A DNA stretch of 64,000 nt from Seiridium cupressi (GCA_036674765.1 JARVKI010000062.1:186001-250000), one strand, 5' to 3'; counted from the stretch's first letter, positions 12,367-25,061 are shown. Numbers and translations: made by a program. The notes: a model not told the origin generated them from the sequence alone.

Positions 12367-12918
12367 GGTATCGGTGTTCTGTTCTGTGAGCACATCATAT
12401 AAGGTACACGAAGAGAGGTATAAGTGCCAAGATAGGCATATCAATCGGTATTGAAGGTGGTGAGAACGTAGTAGTTGAAAGTGATTAGAATGGAAGTGGC
12501 TTCGCCTACCGCCCCGAGAGCGGTGTCATCGAGCAGACTTATCGGATTTCCAGAGTGGAGCACTATCAGCGCTGCGGTAGAGACTATAATGGCTACCCAT
12601 AATTGCGCCCTGACAAATCCGACCAAGGCCGCGATGATCGCATTGTACACTTCTGATACTTTAGATGTTTCTCCTTGAACATCTGATAAATGCTAGAGGT
12701 CATTTGTCTCACAAGCTAGTAAAGCTTGCTGAACGTCCGTCTCCGCCACATGCTGGCGTTTGGCCGGAGCGTCAAATCCCTCTATACCACAATTTGTTAA
12801 GGGGAATAATATCGGGCTGCGTCTGGAATGGATTTAAATACAACATCCTCCAACCAAGGGCTACTGACTTTTGACTATCCGGTTAAAGTGATAGCGACGA
12901 GAAACATCATTATCAGTT
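12367..12918. other. Intergenic between SDR and HET gene, no gene supported
   Basis: About 550 bp. A minus-strand frame at 12441-12650 would encode about 69 aa with a hydrophobic stretch (LWVAIIVSTAALIVL). I find no homologous family, no exon partner and no start context, so I do not call it a gene. Confidence 0.4.
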
Positions 12919-14729
12919 TTATTGAATATGTACCCAATGGCCCGGTTTATCTGAGAAATAGCTTGACAACAAAATACCCACTCCAACACGCTCATATATC
13001 CCAATGGAACTCTCCGACTCCCTGACAACCAACGAATATGACTTCCTTACGTCTGTATTGCTATCCTTGTCTTCACCAAGGACAACACAAGCTAACGGGA
13101 CCGAGTCATTGATCGAGTTTCGGTCGAATACCAGACGCGAGCTACCGTCAAGGCCTTTGGTATCAATACATATTGCGTAGCCAATTAATTCAGGAGTGTG
13201 GTCTTTGAAGTATGACGGGCTCATTTGTGGTGGCGTTTCAAATGGACCCCTGATGTTCTCTTCGCTCCACTGTACCCCGTCAAATGGCGCATCAATGAAT
13301 GTGATCTCACCCAGGTAGGCCATCCAAGACCAGGACGGCACATGCCTATGAGCAGGGTACTTGATGGAGGTTATGTATCCACTATCTGGTCTTCGCCACA
13401 ACAAACTTCGCTGGAGATATCTCTCGAACACTCCGTAGGCTGCCCTCGTGTGAAATGCCTGAGCCAGTCGTCGTTCTAACCCAAGGATGGCGATTGATCG
13501 ATCGCTTGGGACTGAGAAGCTCAAACTTGAATATTCTTCATAAAGCCCTTGGTAGAGCACCTGGCGATCTTTGCGAAAATAGGGGAGGATGGACTTGGGG
13601 AAGTGTGAATCGCCAAGTAGCTGAGATTTGGGGCTGCTCTCTATGTTAGGACTAACCAATGCATAAGATAGGAATGGTGGACTTGCTTGCGCATCTTTGC
13701 TAAGGTCTCGCAAAGGACGCCATCGCCACATTGCCAGTACACTTGATTTGACGTAAAGTGCATCACCCGACGCGACAGGGCCCTCTCCTGCAGAACCCAC
13801 CCTCTCGTATTCAGGATTCCCTTCTCCACATCTTCATGAAACCGATCAATGCAGGGACATAGGTACAGCTTCTCCGAGTAAGGAGTCTTGATCGCAGCGA
13901 CCGGTCGATCTAGTCTGGGCATAAATAAGCCAATGGCAGACGATGCCGCAGACGTTGCGGCGATAGTCAAATAAGCACAGCTGTAGACATGTTCCATCTT
14001 GCCCGCTTCAGCGTCCCAGTCCTTGGTGTCGCCTTGGATGATGCAAATAGAATCTATCCAAAGATACCTGACGCCCAGAGCTCGTGTCAGCATGACCGCA
14101 TCCTTGTAGGTTGGTGGAAGTTGTTCATAATCCATCTCCTTCTTGTGTTTTGCTATGTTAGACTGATCGGTACAAAACGTAAGACCCTGGCCCCAGCAGT
14201 GACTCAAAGCCAAGTATTTTGCGCGCTTATTTCCCGAATCTATCACCCTTAGGCAGTTGTCCTGACCATCCCCGACATCGATGACTCTGGTTGGCATTTT
14301 GGGCCAGTTGTCATCAGATCGCCAAGGCACGCATCCGTGTAGTTCGTCGCAGATTTGAAGCCAACTCCTGAAAAGAGATAATTGCTGGGTACTGGCCGGG
14401 TAGGGTAAACGCGGGAGCCCGAGAGGTGCAAAAGAGGATTGATGCTTATGTACTAGGGAGGGGAGGCTCAATTCAGGCGACGAATTAAACATCGATGCGT
14501 GACGTCCCTTGCCAGGGTCGCTGTAAATCGAGATGACAGGCAGACTGTCGACATGGGAGCTACTCTTGAAGAATGGCCCCACTCGTACAAGCTTTCCAGT
14601 TTTCCTGGTCACAGTTGTTGCTGTCATCAGGGCTTGATACAACGTTTTAGAAAGTTCATCGGTCTTTGATGTTTTCTTTAGCTCATCAATATCGTATCTG
14701 ATCCCAGCTTCAGGGCCCCAGATGTTCAT
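12919..14729 (-). CDS. HET-domain protein 1
   Basis: Heterokaryon-incompatibility (HET) domain protein, a fungal regulator of cell death or non-self response. Core HET blocks are present: YLALSHCWGQG, then VRYLWIDSICIIQGD, CAYLTIAATSA, and NTRGWVLQERALSRRVMHF. One probable intron at 13639-13682 joins the HET part to a C-terminal region containing HVPSWSWMAYLGEI, the block commonly found behind HET domains. That intron has a weak donor (GTCCAC), so the exact joint is uncertain. The frame is open without an ATG up to about 14872; the first in-frame ATG is 14729, so an upstream exon may be missing from this model. It lies tail-to-head behind kinase 1 (same strand) in the mirrored block. Confidence 0.8.
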
Positions 14730-15106
14730 TGTCGGTAAGTAAGACCTTGATGTTGCGCCTGGCAATATCGGTGGCAGAAGGGTGAATCTCCCTCTTCCTA
14801 GCAGTAGCTGATTCAAATCATCATCGGTAGTAAAAGTCCAAAAATCATTCAGCTCGTGTCGACCCTATCCATAGTCAGCACTGGGTACTCATAAACCAGT
14901 ACTCAAAGTATAGAGGTCTCTTTCCTTAACTCCTACCCACGTCTAGGATTGATGCAAAAAGATTCGATGAGTATTTTTGCAAGAGCTCAAAGTGAGGCAA
15001 TGCAGGGGAGATCAATTGATGTTTGTGCTTACAGTCTACAGTTTTATACTCGTCAGCAATGCCTGATTAGAAAATAACCGACTTTGGTGTTCAGAGAACT
15101 CACATA

Positions 15107-16823
15107 CTAGTGTTGTATCATTAGCTCCATACGAGTATGACTGCTGATTTGCGTGCTTACTCTATCAAGGGCTCGGATTTCGCGGTTGTCATCCGCACCA
15201 CTCAGTGTGCTTTCTGACGTGGAAAGTATTGTCTGGAGAGACAGCTTAGGAAGACTGCAGTTTCCAAGTCTTCCGGGGGTCGAGGTGCGGAATGATACTA
15301 ACCTGGAATTCGAACGCCTTGAGGTTGTATTTTGATGTTGGGCTCTGTCTTGATTAGCGGAAGGCAGAATAACTCTCATGCGATCGGCAAATTCTGCCGA
15401 TTTTGCACGACTAGCCCTGAACCTCCCAGGTTTAGCATCGTCTCGGGCGACTGTAACCACAAGCATACGACCTGAGACAAACTCCAGTACCTTCCTCAGA
15501 GAACCTTTCATCTTGGGATGAGCAAGCAGCTCATTTACCCATGCCTTTGTCTGTTTGTGACAACAGTATTGCCCGAGTATCTTGTCGTAGAAAGTACCCT
15601 TCCTTCCCTTTCGGAGCTTCTCAGGTCCAAAGACGAGCCATACAAGAAACTCCAAAAGGATGCAGCCCATAGACCAGACATCAAAAGCCCTTGAAATACG
15701 ATGCCTACCCTGCTTATTTTTCTCCATTTCAGGTGGCTGATACCTTACGGTAGAATATCTCGCAGTAGTCCCAGTTCCCCGCAGCTCAGTAATCTCTTGA
15801 TGGGTCTTGGCGATGCCCACATCTGCAATTTTCAAATGTCCCGTGCCAACCTCAGTTCCAAACCATAAGATGTTATCAGGTTTGAGGTCGCCATGGCGCG
15901 TAAGCCCACTGTCGTGCTCATGAATTTTCGTCAAGCATTCAGCAAGTTGAGAGACCTGCTCCAAGAACCATGTCTCTGCTTGTCCGTTCGGCGAGTTCTC
16001 CCAAACATTTTCTAAGCTTCCTCCAGGGGCGAAAGGAAACATTATGTATCGATCAATCCCGCTTTCAAAGGCGAGGAGTGGTCGGATCAGATGCTCATGC
16101 GTTACGGAACCTAACGTTTTCAAGTTCTCCAGTTCCCTTTTGTAGATAGTTGAGTCTTCGTGAAAGAAACCTTTCAAGGCAACTCCAGCTTTTGTCTGGT
16201 TTGGTAAGTGGTTAATTCTCACCAGCTACTTTCTATTTTGTCAAACTACTTACCTGTTTGAACTGGTTCAAGTCTATATGGAGTCCGTGGATAGCGACTT
16301 GCGAAACTGCGCTGAATTGTGTACGAGCGACTTCTTTGCGACTAGTAAATGGCAATGGCTGCTTTCCATGAAAATTTTGTCGCTGTGAGATACTGCAGCG
16401 AAAGGTTGGTGCAAGAAATATCCATTGAGACCGTATAAAATCCTGAAAAATCAAGTTCCTTTGCGCGGATAGATTTTGAAGTTTTGGGAGCCCCTGACGT
16501 TGACTCGAGCTTGACACACCATTCCTGTTCGAAATGATAAGTGGCAGGTCTTCGTCTTCGAGGCCACACGCAAGGAAAAGCTCCAAGTGACCAAGGTGTC
16601 TTGCGTGCGCTAATGTTAGAAAGATCTTTCCCGCCTTCGTTACATATTGTGACAGTCGCGCGTGTCCATCATTTGAGAGATTCGAGATGGAAATCTGAAG
16701 GATACGATGGACGGTATTGGGGTTTAGTAGATCCTCGATTTGATCCTTGGGCACGAACTCGTGGTTCCCCGCAAGCTCTCTGCCCACGATGGAATCGTAT
16801 ATGCGGGTACGATAGTGCTCCAT
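15107..16823 (-). CDS. Protein kinase-like protein 1 (glycine-loop degenerate)
   Basis: 553 aa from two exons (intron 16196-16253). The N-terminal region (FVPKDQIEDLL ... GLEDEDLPLII) resembles that of the kinase at 19.4-22.0 kb. The kinase domain keeps the beta-3 lysine (VALKGF), the alpha-C glutamate (YKRELENL), the catalytic loop HGDLKPDN (residue about 292), QPPEM in place of APE, and DVWSMGCILLEF. Two odd points: the glycine-rich loop region reads EVARTQFSAVSQVAI with no glycine, and DFG is DVG. The first exon/intron joint falls just before the lysine. It may be a weak kinase or a pseudokinase. It is transcribed towards HET protein 1 and away from kinase 2. The start is ATG 16823. Confidence 0.8.
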
Positions 16824-19376
16824 CAAGGCTATACGAATTAGTAAGCTCTAACTACCTGTACGAGTTTACACAAGTCGCAGATATGTCTTGTCGACCGATA
16901 CTGGGAAGGATAATAGAGTGGCTTGGAAATCATGTTTTTAAGGGCGACGCAAGTTGGAACATCTATATACATTATTATGTTGCGGCCCTGACACGTTGAA
17001 CTCCTATGGGCGTAAATGATTTGTTTTCTCTTGGTTGAGAGCGCTGTACAGCGCTTAACTCCATTGATACCTTGAGCGGCAAGCTTGGTAGCATGTATGA
17101 CGTGTCTCTGTATCTTTTCCCACCAACAAAAGAACGAACTGCCTGCATGGCACTCTTATCCAGATGCATGCAGATGTACGTGATGGGGGGCAGAGGTTGA
17201 CCTATCATGACCCTAAGAAGCGGAGCTACCAGAAAGAGATGGTGGGAAGACCTTTGGTACGAGATGGTAACCCCGACAGGATGAGGTCCCTACATGCTAT
17301 TGGTGATCGGCTCATCTGTGCCCCGCACCGCTCCATCGACTCATGGGGCGGGGGCCTACCACTAGTCTAGTCTGCAAAGCTTTGTCTTCTTCAACTTTCA
17401 TGCAGAATAAGGCACTGAAGTTGCGACCGGCCTAAAGTGCCATGCCTTTGGGTATTCTCCTTGGTCTGAATTTGTTGATGGGATCAATAGCCTAGAGAGC
17501 TACAGGATTGAATTTCAAACGAGCGGAGCTTTAATGTTGACGTGATACTCTAGCCGGCCACAATTTACATTATTTAGTGATTCACGAATCCCTCATAACT
17601 TGAGAAGCATTTTTATGACTTTTAGATGAATTATATCATAGTGATCAACGTGGGATGTTTGCCTAGATCATAACAGATTTGTGCTTCATGTACGCTGGAA
17701 CGGAAAGTTTGACCAAGCTCGTGTTGGTAAAACGGCGGCGAGGGGCACAAATGTGAATTGAACCCTATGATGGCGATATTCTGGTTTCAAGTCCCTCCGG
17801 CGCTGCCTGTGATTCTCACATCTGGATATTTCATGACCTAAGCGGATTTTCGCAGTGATCAGCCCAAAAAGAGGTCGATTATACGATTAACTAGAATGTC
17901 GCAGCCCAACTTTAGATGAGTTATAATCTTAGATCATGACTTAGTGGAGGCGAATCATGTATATGTCGTTTCGAAGTTCCACACTGAAGCCGTTTCGGCC
18001 GTAGATATCTCCCAGGGCGCGAGAGAGTTCCTGTGCACTAGCGACGTGGTTGGAATGAAGTCTCATTGGAGATTGGTCTCGTTGTTTTGTGCGAGTTCGT
18101 AACTGGGGAAAAGGGGTTGTCAGCAAGTAATACTAACGTTTGGGAGAAAAGAATACTAACTTTGCCCAATCTGAGCTTCATGTTGTCATTCGTAATAAGC
18201 GCACTACCTTAAAGACTCGGATCTCAAAAGTGGATTATATGTTATATCCTTTTTATTGATGGCAAGCGAAGACCAGAGCCTTAAGAAAGGCACGCTGTGT
18301 CCAAGGAAGACGAGGGGCTATGGCAGTATCGGCCGAAGGAGTTGAAATGTAGGGCTCTGTGGTGTGTAATGAATTTATCCACGGCAGTGGCGGTACCAAA
18401 GATTTTCTATTAGGTGCGATACGAAAGATTTTCCATTGGGTGTGATACGAAAGAAATCTTTCGTCAGCGATTGGCCGAGTGGCTCACCGATGAGGAGCCT
18501 TGCTGCATAACGCCAACCGGTTTGAGCGTGGTATGCATATGCGAGTCGGCCGAACCGAGATACCAATGTAAGAATATCAAATGCACGGAACTTTCAGTGT
18601 CACATCCATGACACAACCACCCCATGGTGCCACTTGTCAATTGTTACCTCCGGAGTTCGAGACGTAAAACCAAGCTCGATCCAAACGGCAGGCTAATTTC
18701 AAGGCCAAATTTATGGTGTCTCGGGAATGTTTGGAAGACCTTCGTACTGAAATATATTCAGAGACCGGTCCAATCGCAAAGTAAGTAATGGTTGATTAAT
18801 TTGACTTAAAAACGTAGCTATTATAATACGTTTGTCCATGATATCCAAATACTCCACAGTTGAGATTATGGCGCAGGCAGAGATCATGCTACTCTTATTA
18901 ACTTTACACGGCATAGACTTCTCAGCCTTACCCTCACTTAGTATTTGATTCTGTAAACCTTTCATTATGCATGCGCGCCATGGCTACTTTGATGTTGGAT
19001 AAGGGATAAGAAGGCGCATTTTGAGCGTCGACCAATCAAGTTTATATCAGTAAGCATCGTGGCAGAAATAGAATTCGGTAAACAAGAGGGTCAGCAAGCA
19101 CCTCCGAGAAAGATTTGGCAAACACCTTTAGTATTCGATCCAGCTTAAAACCTACACATATCGGCATTGGATACGGTAGATGCAATGCTTTGAGACTAGG
19201 CCCATTCTAGGCTACCGCACCGAATATAGATAGTCCGCGGCCGGATTACAGCCTCTTTGTCGTCCCGAGTGCATATCAATACCGAAATACCGCTGTTCTA
19301 TAATGATGTGGTTAGCCATATTTTTCCAATTTCTCCAGGCCCAACTGAGTTTTGAAGCCTGTTGGCAACCGTCTCC
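16824..19376. other. 2.5-kb spacer between the two divergent kinase genes
   Basis: AT-rich overall, with only short unconvincing frames. It contains the 26-bp tandem repeat at 18398-18449 and otherwise nothing I can name. It must carry the promoters of both kinases. Confidence 0.5.
18398..18463. repeat. 26-bp tandem repeat followed by a short palindrome
   Basis: Two adjacent 26-bp copies (18398-18423 and 18424-18449) differ at three positions, all C/T or A/G transitions. They are followed by CGAAAGAAATCTTTCG, a near-palindrome. This could be replication slippage with later transitions. No function is assigned. Confidence 0.7.
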
Positions 19377-22003
19377 ATGGCGCAGCCGCTGTATTCCCAG
19401 TCTAATCTAAATATCAACGAAGACTCGGAAAACAATCACCGCATATTTTCGAATGACATATTACTGTCTCCTCCGGCAAATTTGCCACGCATCAGACACT
19501 CCGGTCTTCCTACTCGTTATAATGAATTCAAATCGGACGAGCTTTCAAATTCGAGGAAGAAAGCATCTGGCCTTGGATCCATTGATCCAACTCGGCAAGG
19601 CCACCCTAACGATCTGAGTCTGAAGATCCAGACCCCAGGCGGAAGCACAAAATCCCATAGGGATCTCCAGCCTTCACCTATATCTACGATTATATCTGAA
19701 GATAGGTCTTCTGAGTTCTCAAGAATACAGAAATCCAATGATTTGGGGCTCGACTCCGCTTGGAATCATCATGCCAGAGCACAAGCTTCTGTCGAATTGT
19801 ACAAGGATGATGAAACGGCGCACCACGTATCAGCAGCTACAGCACCACAGGTCACAGAAGCCACTTCCCACCTTGATGTGATAGGGGTTGGGAGCAGGTT
19901 CGACTTGAGGTCTCGCGACTATGGAGACCTGAGAAATGATTCCCCAGTTGCTAGTGGTCAAGGCAAGGGCGATAATGCCTTAGTACAACGTATTGATTTC
20001 CTACTTCGCAATTCGATGCTGTCATCGAAGCTTAATAACTGTCGTCACACATACTTCGTGCCCTTGGATACCCTTGTTCCACTTTTCAACAATGATCGTA
20101 TTCAGAGGAAACTTATGGACTTGTTTCAATATCAGTGGGGGATTGATATAGAGTTGGAAGCACATGTCCCCGGAAGTAGACCTCGAAGGAAACAATGGGT
20201 CATTTTCGCAACGCTGATTCTGATGAATAGGTTTCATTTAGTCAAAGACTTTGTTGATAGCGAAATCTGTGACTCCGACCTTCCCATACGCTATCTCATG
20301 AGTTCGGAAACGCTAGTACATAGAGGAATGGATGGCGCATCAACACCTCTATCACTGGAGCGTATGAGTCATTGGCATGCCTCAGATATATCCAGCTTCT
20401 GTGACACTCAGTACCTTGTGCTTGGACCTTTCTTTGACTTGTGTCAGGATCACATCGAGTTCATGAGGATAGAAGATTCGGGGGTGGTTCTTCCATTTGT
20501 AGAATGGGCGAGGGAAGGACAGGGCGGGTCCGGCACGGTATGGAAAGCGAAGATCCATCCTGCGCACCATAATTTCGAGAGCGACGACGAAGACGGCCCT
20601 TACTTTGCAGTCAAAGAGCTAGCAGCGGATGATTGGGACATGTATCGGAACGAAGCTGAAACTCTGGAGAGGTTCAGTAGGCCAGGTTGTACTCACAAAC
20701 ATCTTATCCGTCTTCTCATGGCCTTCCAACACGGGGAAAAGTACTATCTACTTTTCCCATGGGCTGATCACGGTAATCTACTCGACCTCTGGCAAAAGAA
20801 GAGGATGTCACCCGCAAAAAGTGGAGACACCAGATGGCTTGTCGAACAGTGCCTCGGTCTCGCTAGGGGCTTGAGCGAAATTCATGATTTCAATTCTGAT
20901 CGAGCCAATGATACGCATCAATATAGCCCAGCTATAAGCCCGAATGAAAGGACAAAGGGTAGACATGGTGACATCAAGCCACAGAACATATTGTGCTTCA
21001 GAGAGCCCACCGAGGGTCATGTTCGTCTAGTGATCACCGACTTTGGTCTCACGCGGTTCCATTCCGATGACACTGTCTCCAACACACGGAACAACGAGAT
21101 CACGCGCCTCTCCCGTACCTATCGGCCACCAGAGATTGACGTACGTCGAACGCGCTTTATCACTCGTAAGTACGACATTTGGAGCTTGGGGTGTATGTAC
21201 TTAGAGTTCGTCTCTTGGTTCCTGTTAGGATTCCAACAAACCCACAATAAATTTACGAACGCTCGGAGAAACGACGATAAGGGATACGTTCCTAACATTA
21301 TTGAGGATAAATTCTTTAATATTGGAATTAGTGGCACCGCCGCCACAAAGCGCTCTGTTCGAAAGGTTGGTAGCACTTTCTTTTATTAAGGTTGCCCGTT
21401 CGAGATTTCGGGGATAAACCGACGCTGACGTTCGAAAGTGGATCAAAATGCTTAAGGCTCAGAGGCACTGTCCAGTTTGCGTTCGCGATCTCCTGGTTGT
21501 GATCGATAGCCGAATGCTTGTTCCTGATCAGAGAAGGCGCTCCAACGCTGCTGATGTTGTCAACGAATTGAGTAGAATCTGGGGAATGTGCGAAGAGAGA
21601 GAAGAGTATTGCATAAGCCGCTCCCCGAGCTTCAAAACTGACATGCCGTGGAACAAACCAATAAACAAAATAAAACGAATGGTGAGTTCAAAGTCTGATT
21701 GTGTGATGGGATAGCCGTGAGACAGAAAGCATTCTAATACTATCATAGCTCTGGCCAGGGAGGGTGATATCTGCAACAGAACCAATACCGTCGCCTATGG
21801 AGCAGCCAGAACTCCGCCGGGTTATGCAAAAGATGCAGGAGAACAAAAGGGTGAAGGATCCTGAGGCCGAACTGGGACGAGCAAAGCGCGATAGCAATGA
21901 GGGCTTTCAGCATCTAGCCAACACCAAATCCCCTACGGGAGTAGCTAGAAGCAGATGGAAGGTAAAATGTATTCGCGGCTTAAGATCCAAAGCAAGGAAA
22001 TAG
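19377..22003 (+). CDS. Serine/threonine protein kinase 2 with long N-terminal region
   Basis: 828 aa from three exons (introns 21366-21438 and 21682-21748). The first ~190 residues are serine-rich and probably disordered. Then comes the region shared with kinase 1 (YFVPLDTLVPLF ... ICDSDLPIRYL). The kinase domain is complete: glycine loop GQGGSGTVWKA (residue about 381), FAVKEL lysine, catalytic HGDIKPQN (about 530), DFGLTR (about 554), YRPPE, and YDIWSLGCMYLEF. A glycine replaces the arginine of HRD, as in many fungal kinases of this kind. Intron 1 ends at a second copy of GTTCGAAAG, and its removal gives VRKWIKML. The C-terminal tail is basic. The gene is divergent from kinase 1 and followed within 150 bp by a decayed gene and then HET protein 2. 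Confidence 0.87.
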
Positions 22004-22143
22004 AACAGTGAGCATCAAGCATCGGGATATTTCATAATAACAACACTGTATAGCATTTAATATCTAGCTGTGACAATCTATAGTAAGTTCATTCCTACGC
22101 GCCAGCACCTTGTGACCAGCTGAAAGGAGGGTAACTCAAGCAG

Positions 22144-22892
22144 TGGTTGGGAGTAACGACTATTCTTTCGGCCATCAATTTGAACAGCCTCTTTGCTGCC
22201 ATGGAAGATTATCTCTCACGCGCCTCGGAGATATTCTCGACATCAGGCATAGCATTGACTGGCGACTTCTTCCGTGCGACACCGGACTCCGTACTGGTCG
22301 ACACTTATGCTTTGACGGGGCTGGCAGCTGGCATATCTTCCGTCTTTGCATTTGGCGATCCCCTCGTAGCGGCCTCGCGTGGCCTTATTTCCGGCCCCAT
22401 TGTCGAGCTTATCGTACTCATTCAGAACCAACCCAACGTGGAGTTCAAGGACATGGGAAAGATGTTTGAAGAGTAAGTCGTTCACTCCTTGCAATCGTGC
22501 CATAGGGTGGTGTTCACTAACACAACATTTGTAGGCAAGCCAACACGTTTATTAGTAGTTCTAACCGATATTCTATGAACGCCAATTTGAAGCTGATCCA
22601 GCAGACTGGCGAGTGGGACCCCTCCGGCGGGTCTCACACCGATATCGTAAAATGGGTAGAGGACGGGAATTGGGTGAACTACGACAAAACCCCAATGGTC
22701 AAGAACACTGATGATTCAACGGTCTTTGCGGGAGGTAACTAGTTCTATTCATTCCTACGAGCCAACGTCATTAACTATGCCTGGCATGACTCCAAAGTCT
22801 TCATCGCCTGCTACCCAGTGGACGACGACCACTATAAGTGCTTTGCAGAGATCGTTGCTAAAAACGCACTTCAATTAGGTTCTCTGGAATGA
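22144..22892 (+). pseudogene. Unrecognised gene remnant, 5'-truncated and with an in-frame stop
   Basis: A coding-looking frame runs from 22144 across an intron (22473-22534) and reads ...MGKMFEEQANTFISS..., then KWVEDGNWVNYDKTP. It meets TAG at 22740-22742 and continues in the same frame for 49 more codons (ANVINYAWHDSKVFIACYP...) to TGA 22890-22892. There is a hydrophobic segment near LTGLAAGISSVFAFGDP. The first ATG is 22201, and there is no room for a full 5' part because kinase 2 ends 140 bp upstream. I do not recognise the family. A truncated but expressed protein is possible; decay seems more likely. Confidence 0.55.
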
Positions 22893-25061
22893 CAAGTGCC
22901 ATTGCTATAGTTGAAAGCACGAGGTGAAGGCCGTGGACATCGACGAAAAATTGAAGTTTCTACCGGAGCGGCACGGGGTGCTACTTCCAATCGTAAGCCT
23001 CCAAAAAATGTCCACCTTGAAGAAGGTAACCATATATTAGAGCGCCACCTGAAAAGGGGCTCGTCTACGAGCCGCTCCGCCCTGGTGAAGTCAGGCTACT
23101 CACCGCAGACACATCGGATACCAACGTGACTCGGTGGCGGCTAGATACAGTTAACTTAAAGAACGTGGCGGCTACCGACCTGGACAAATTTGAGGCGCTG
23201 TCATATACTTGGGGAGATCTCTCCGAGACCTTTGCCCTGATCTGCAACTCTCGAACCCTGCGCATACAGAAGAATCTCCATGACGCGTTACCATTCCTCG
23301 CGCGGCGTAGTTCTTCACGGCCGCTGTGGATCGATGCTATCTGTATAAACCAGCTGGACGAAACAGAGAAGCTGGCTCAGGTACGATTGATGCACCGCAT
23401 TTACCGTCAAGCTTGGAAGGTTTGGATTTGGCTGGGCAATGATACGGAGTGCAGTGGAGCTGCTATTTCTCTGCTGCCCCAACTCGCACGTTTGGGGAGG
23501 ACCTTGGACCAGAGTCCGCCAGCCCGCTGGTCGAATAGCCATTCAAGCTTGGCATCCATCGGCCTCCCCGATCCTGACTCTCCCGTCTGGACACCTGTCC
23601 GGACCATTATCTGCAACGACTGGTTCAGACGTGTTTGGACAGTGCAAGAGTTCGTCCTTGCCAGGCATGCCAGCTTCATGTGTGGACCACATGAAATTGA
23701 ATCTGAACTGGTCGTAGATGCAGTTTTCTACGCCAACAGATTAGAAGCGTTCCGCGACGCTCAAGGGCTCAGGCTTCCTATCACAGGCATCTATAGAAAT
23801 ACAGCCATGGCCAGGATTAAGATGATGACTGCGCTTGACAGAATTGAGCATGCAAAGACACCTTTTCGACCCGTCCCTGGTCATCTAATTGCCACCATAT
23901 CAAACATGACTGGCCATCATAGATGTCGAGAGGCGAAAGATCGTGTCTGGGGAGTATTAGGATTGCTGGAAGAACATCAGGCTGCCGCGTTAGGTGTGAA
24001 GGATGAAATGAGTGTATCCGACCTTTACATCAGGCTATCACGGCACATCTTTACACATAGCGACCGGACTAGAGACTACTTCTGGAGGCTGCTGGATCGT
24101 GCCGCGCTCGACGGCAAAAGAGCCGGGCTTCCAAGTTGGTGCCCCGACTATCACCAAGAGCTCAATGAGCGTATGCAAAATAGCATTTGTCAACTCCGAT
24201 CGAAAGGGAAAAGCCCCTACCATGCAAGTAGAGCCGTGAGCTTCATAGAGCACGCGCAAGATCCCAATCATCTCTCCTTGACAGCAACAGTATTCGACTC
24301 GATCCTGTGCGTCTATCCACTAACACCTCTGCCCCCAACCCCTATTCGCGACTTTTCCCCAGCGCCCTTTGACTGTGCTCTCGTGAGCAAAGTGGTATTG
24401 GACTTACAGACGTACCTTCACGCAGTGGTCGAGGAAGATTTCGAACGAGATATTTCTTCGGCTGCCATACAGCATGACGGCGCCAAGGAGCCAACTCGTG
24501 TCCGAATGGAAGCCCTCTGGCGTACACTGATTGGGAATATCACTAGACAAAACGGTTATGAGATCACCGAAGGAACCTTTTCTAGATTTCGCGCATCCAT
24601 CGCTGAGTTCACAGCCAGGGTCCCCCTCCATAGGCCTGAAAGGTAAGGTCGAGCACGGAGCATATGGACGTTCTGGTAAGCTAAACTATGTTAGTACCAT
24701 GCAAGGGCAAACGACGCCACGAGCTTGCATGAGCGGATCGGACGCACCGAGTCAAGCAGTAGAGGCACTAATAGACTCCGAATCACCATTCATGCAGTTT
24801 CTTGGTCCCTTGTGGATCTGCATGCAAAACAGGAGGCTTTTCATGACAGCGAGCGGACGCTTGGGTTTTGGTTCAATGCACGTAAAGGAGGGAGACAATG
24901 TGTGCATTGTTAGTGGTAGCAAGACCGCTCATGTATTGCGACCAGCAGATCATGGAGCTACAGCCAATCACAAATTCTTAGGAGAAGCATACGTCTACGG
25001 AATGATGAATGGTGAGATAGAAACACTCAAAATTGAAGAGCAACGTATCACACTGATATAA
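22889..25061 (+). CDS. HET-domain protein 2
   Basis: HET-domain protein of about 667 aa. Core blocks: FEALSYTWGD, RPLWIDAICINQLDE, KVWIWLGND, and WFRRVWTVQEFVLAR. The C-terminal cap typical of the family is present (RRLFMTASGRLGFG ... GDNVCIVSG ... GEAYVYGMMNGE). Intron 24643-24694 is firm (GTAAGG ... GTTAG, CTAAAC branch). The 5' end is tentative: the coding frame is certain from 23041 (YEPLRPGEVRLL), and a first exon ATG 22889-22923 with a 117-nt intron would complete it. That ATG overlaps the stop of the upstream remnant. The gene is co-oriented with kinase 2, mirroring the kinase 1/HET 1 pair on the other strand. Confidence 0.85.

Noticed and set aside
12441..12650. Small hydrophobic minus-strand protein
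   Set aside because: Only one hydrophobic segment, no family and no promoter evidence; kept as a note in the gap entry.
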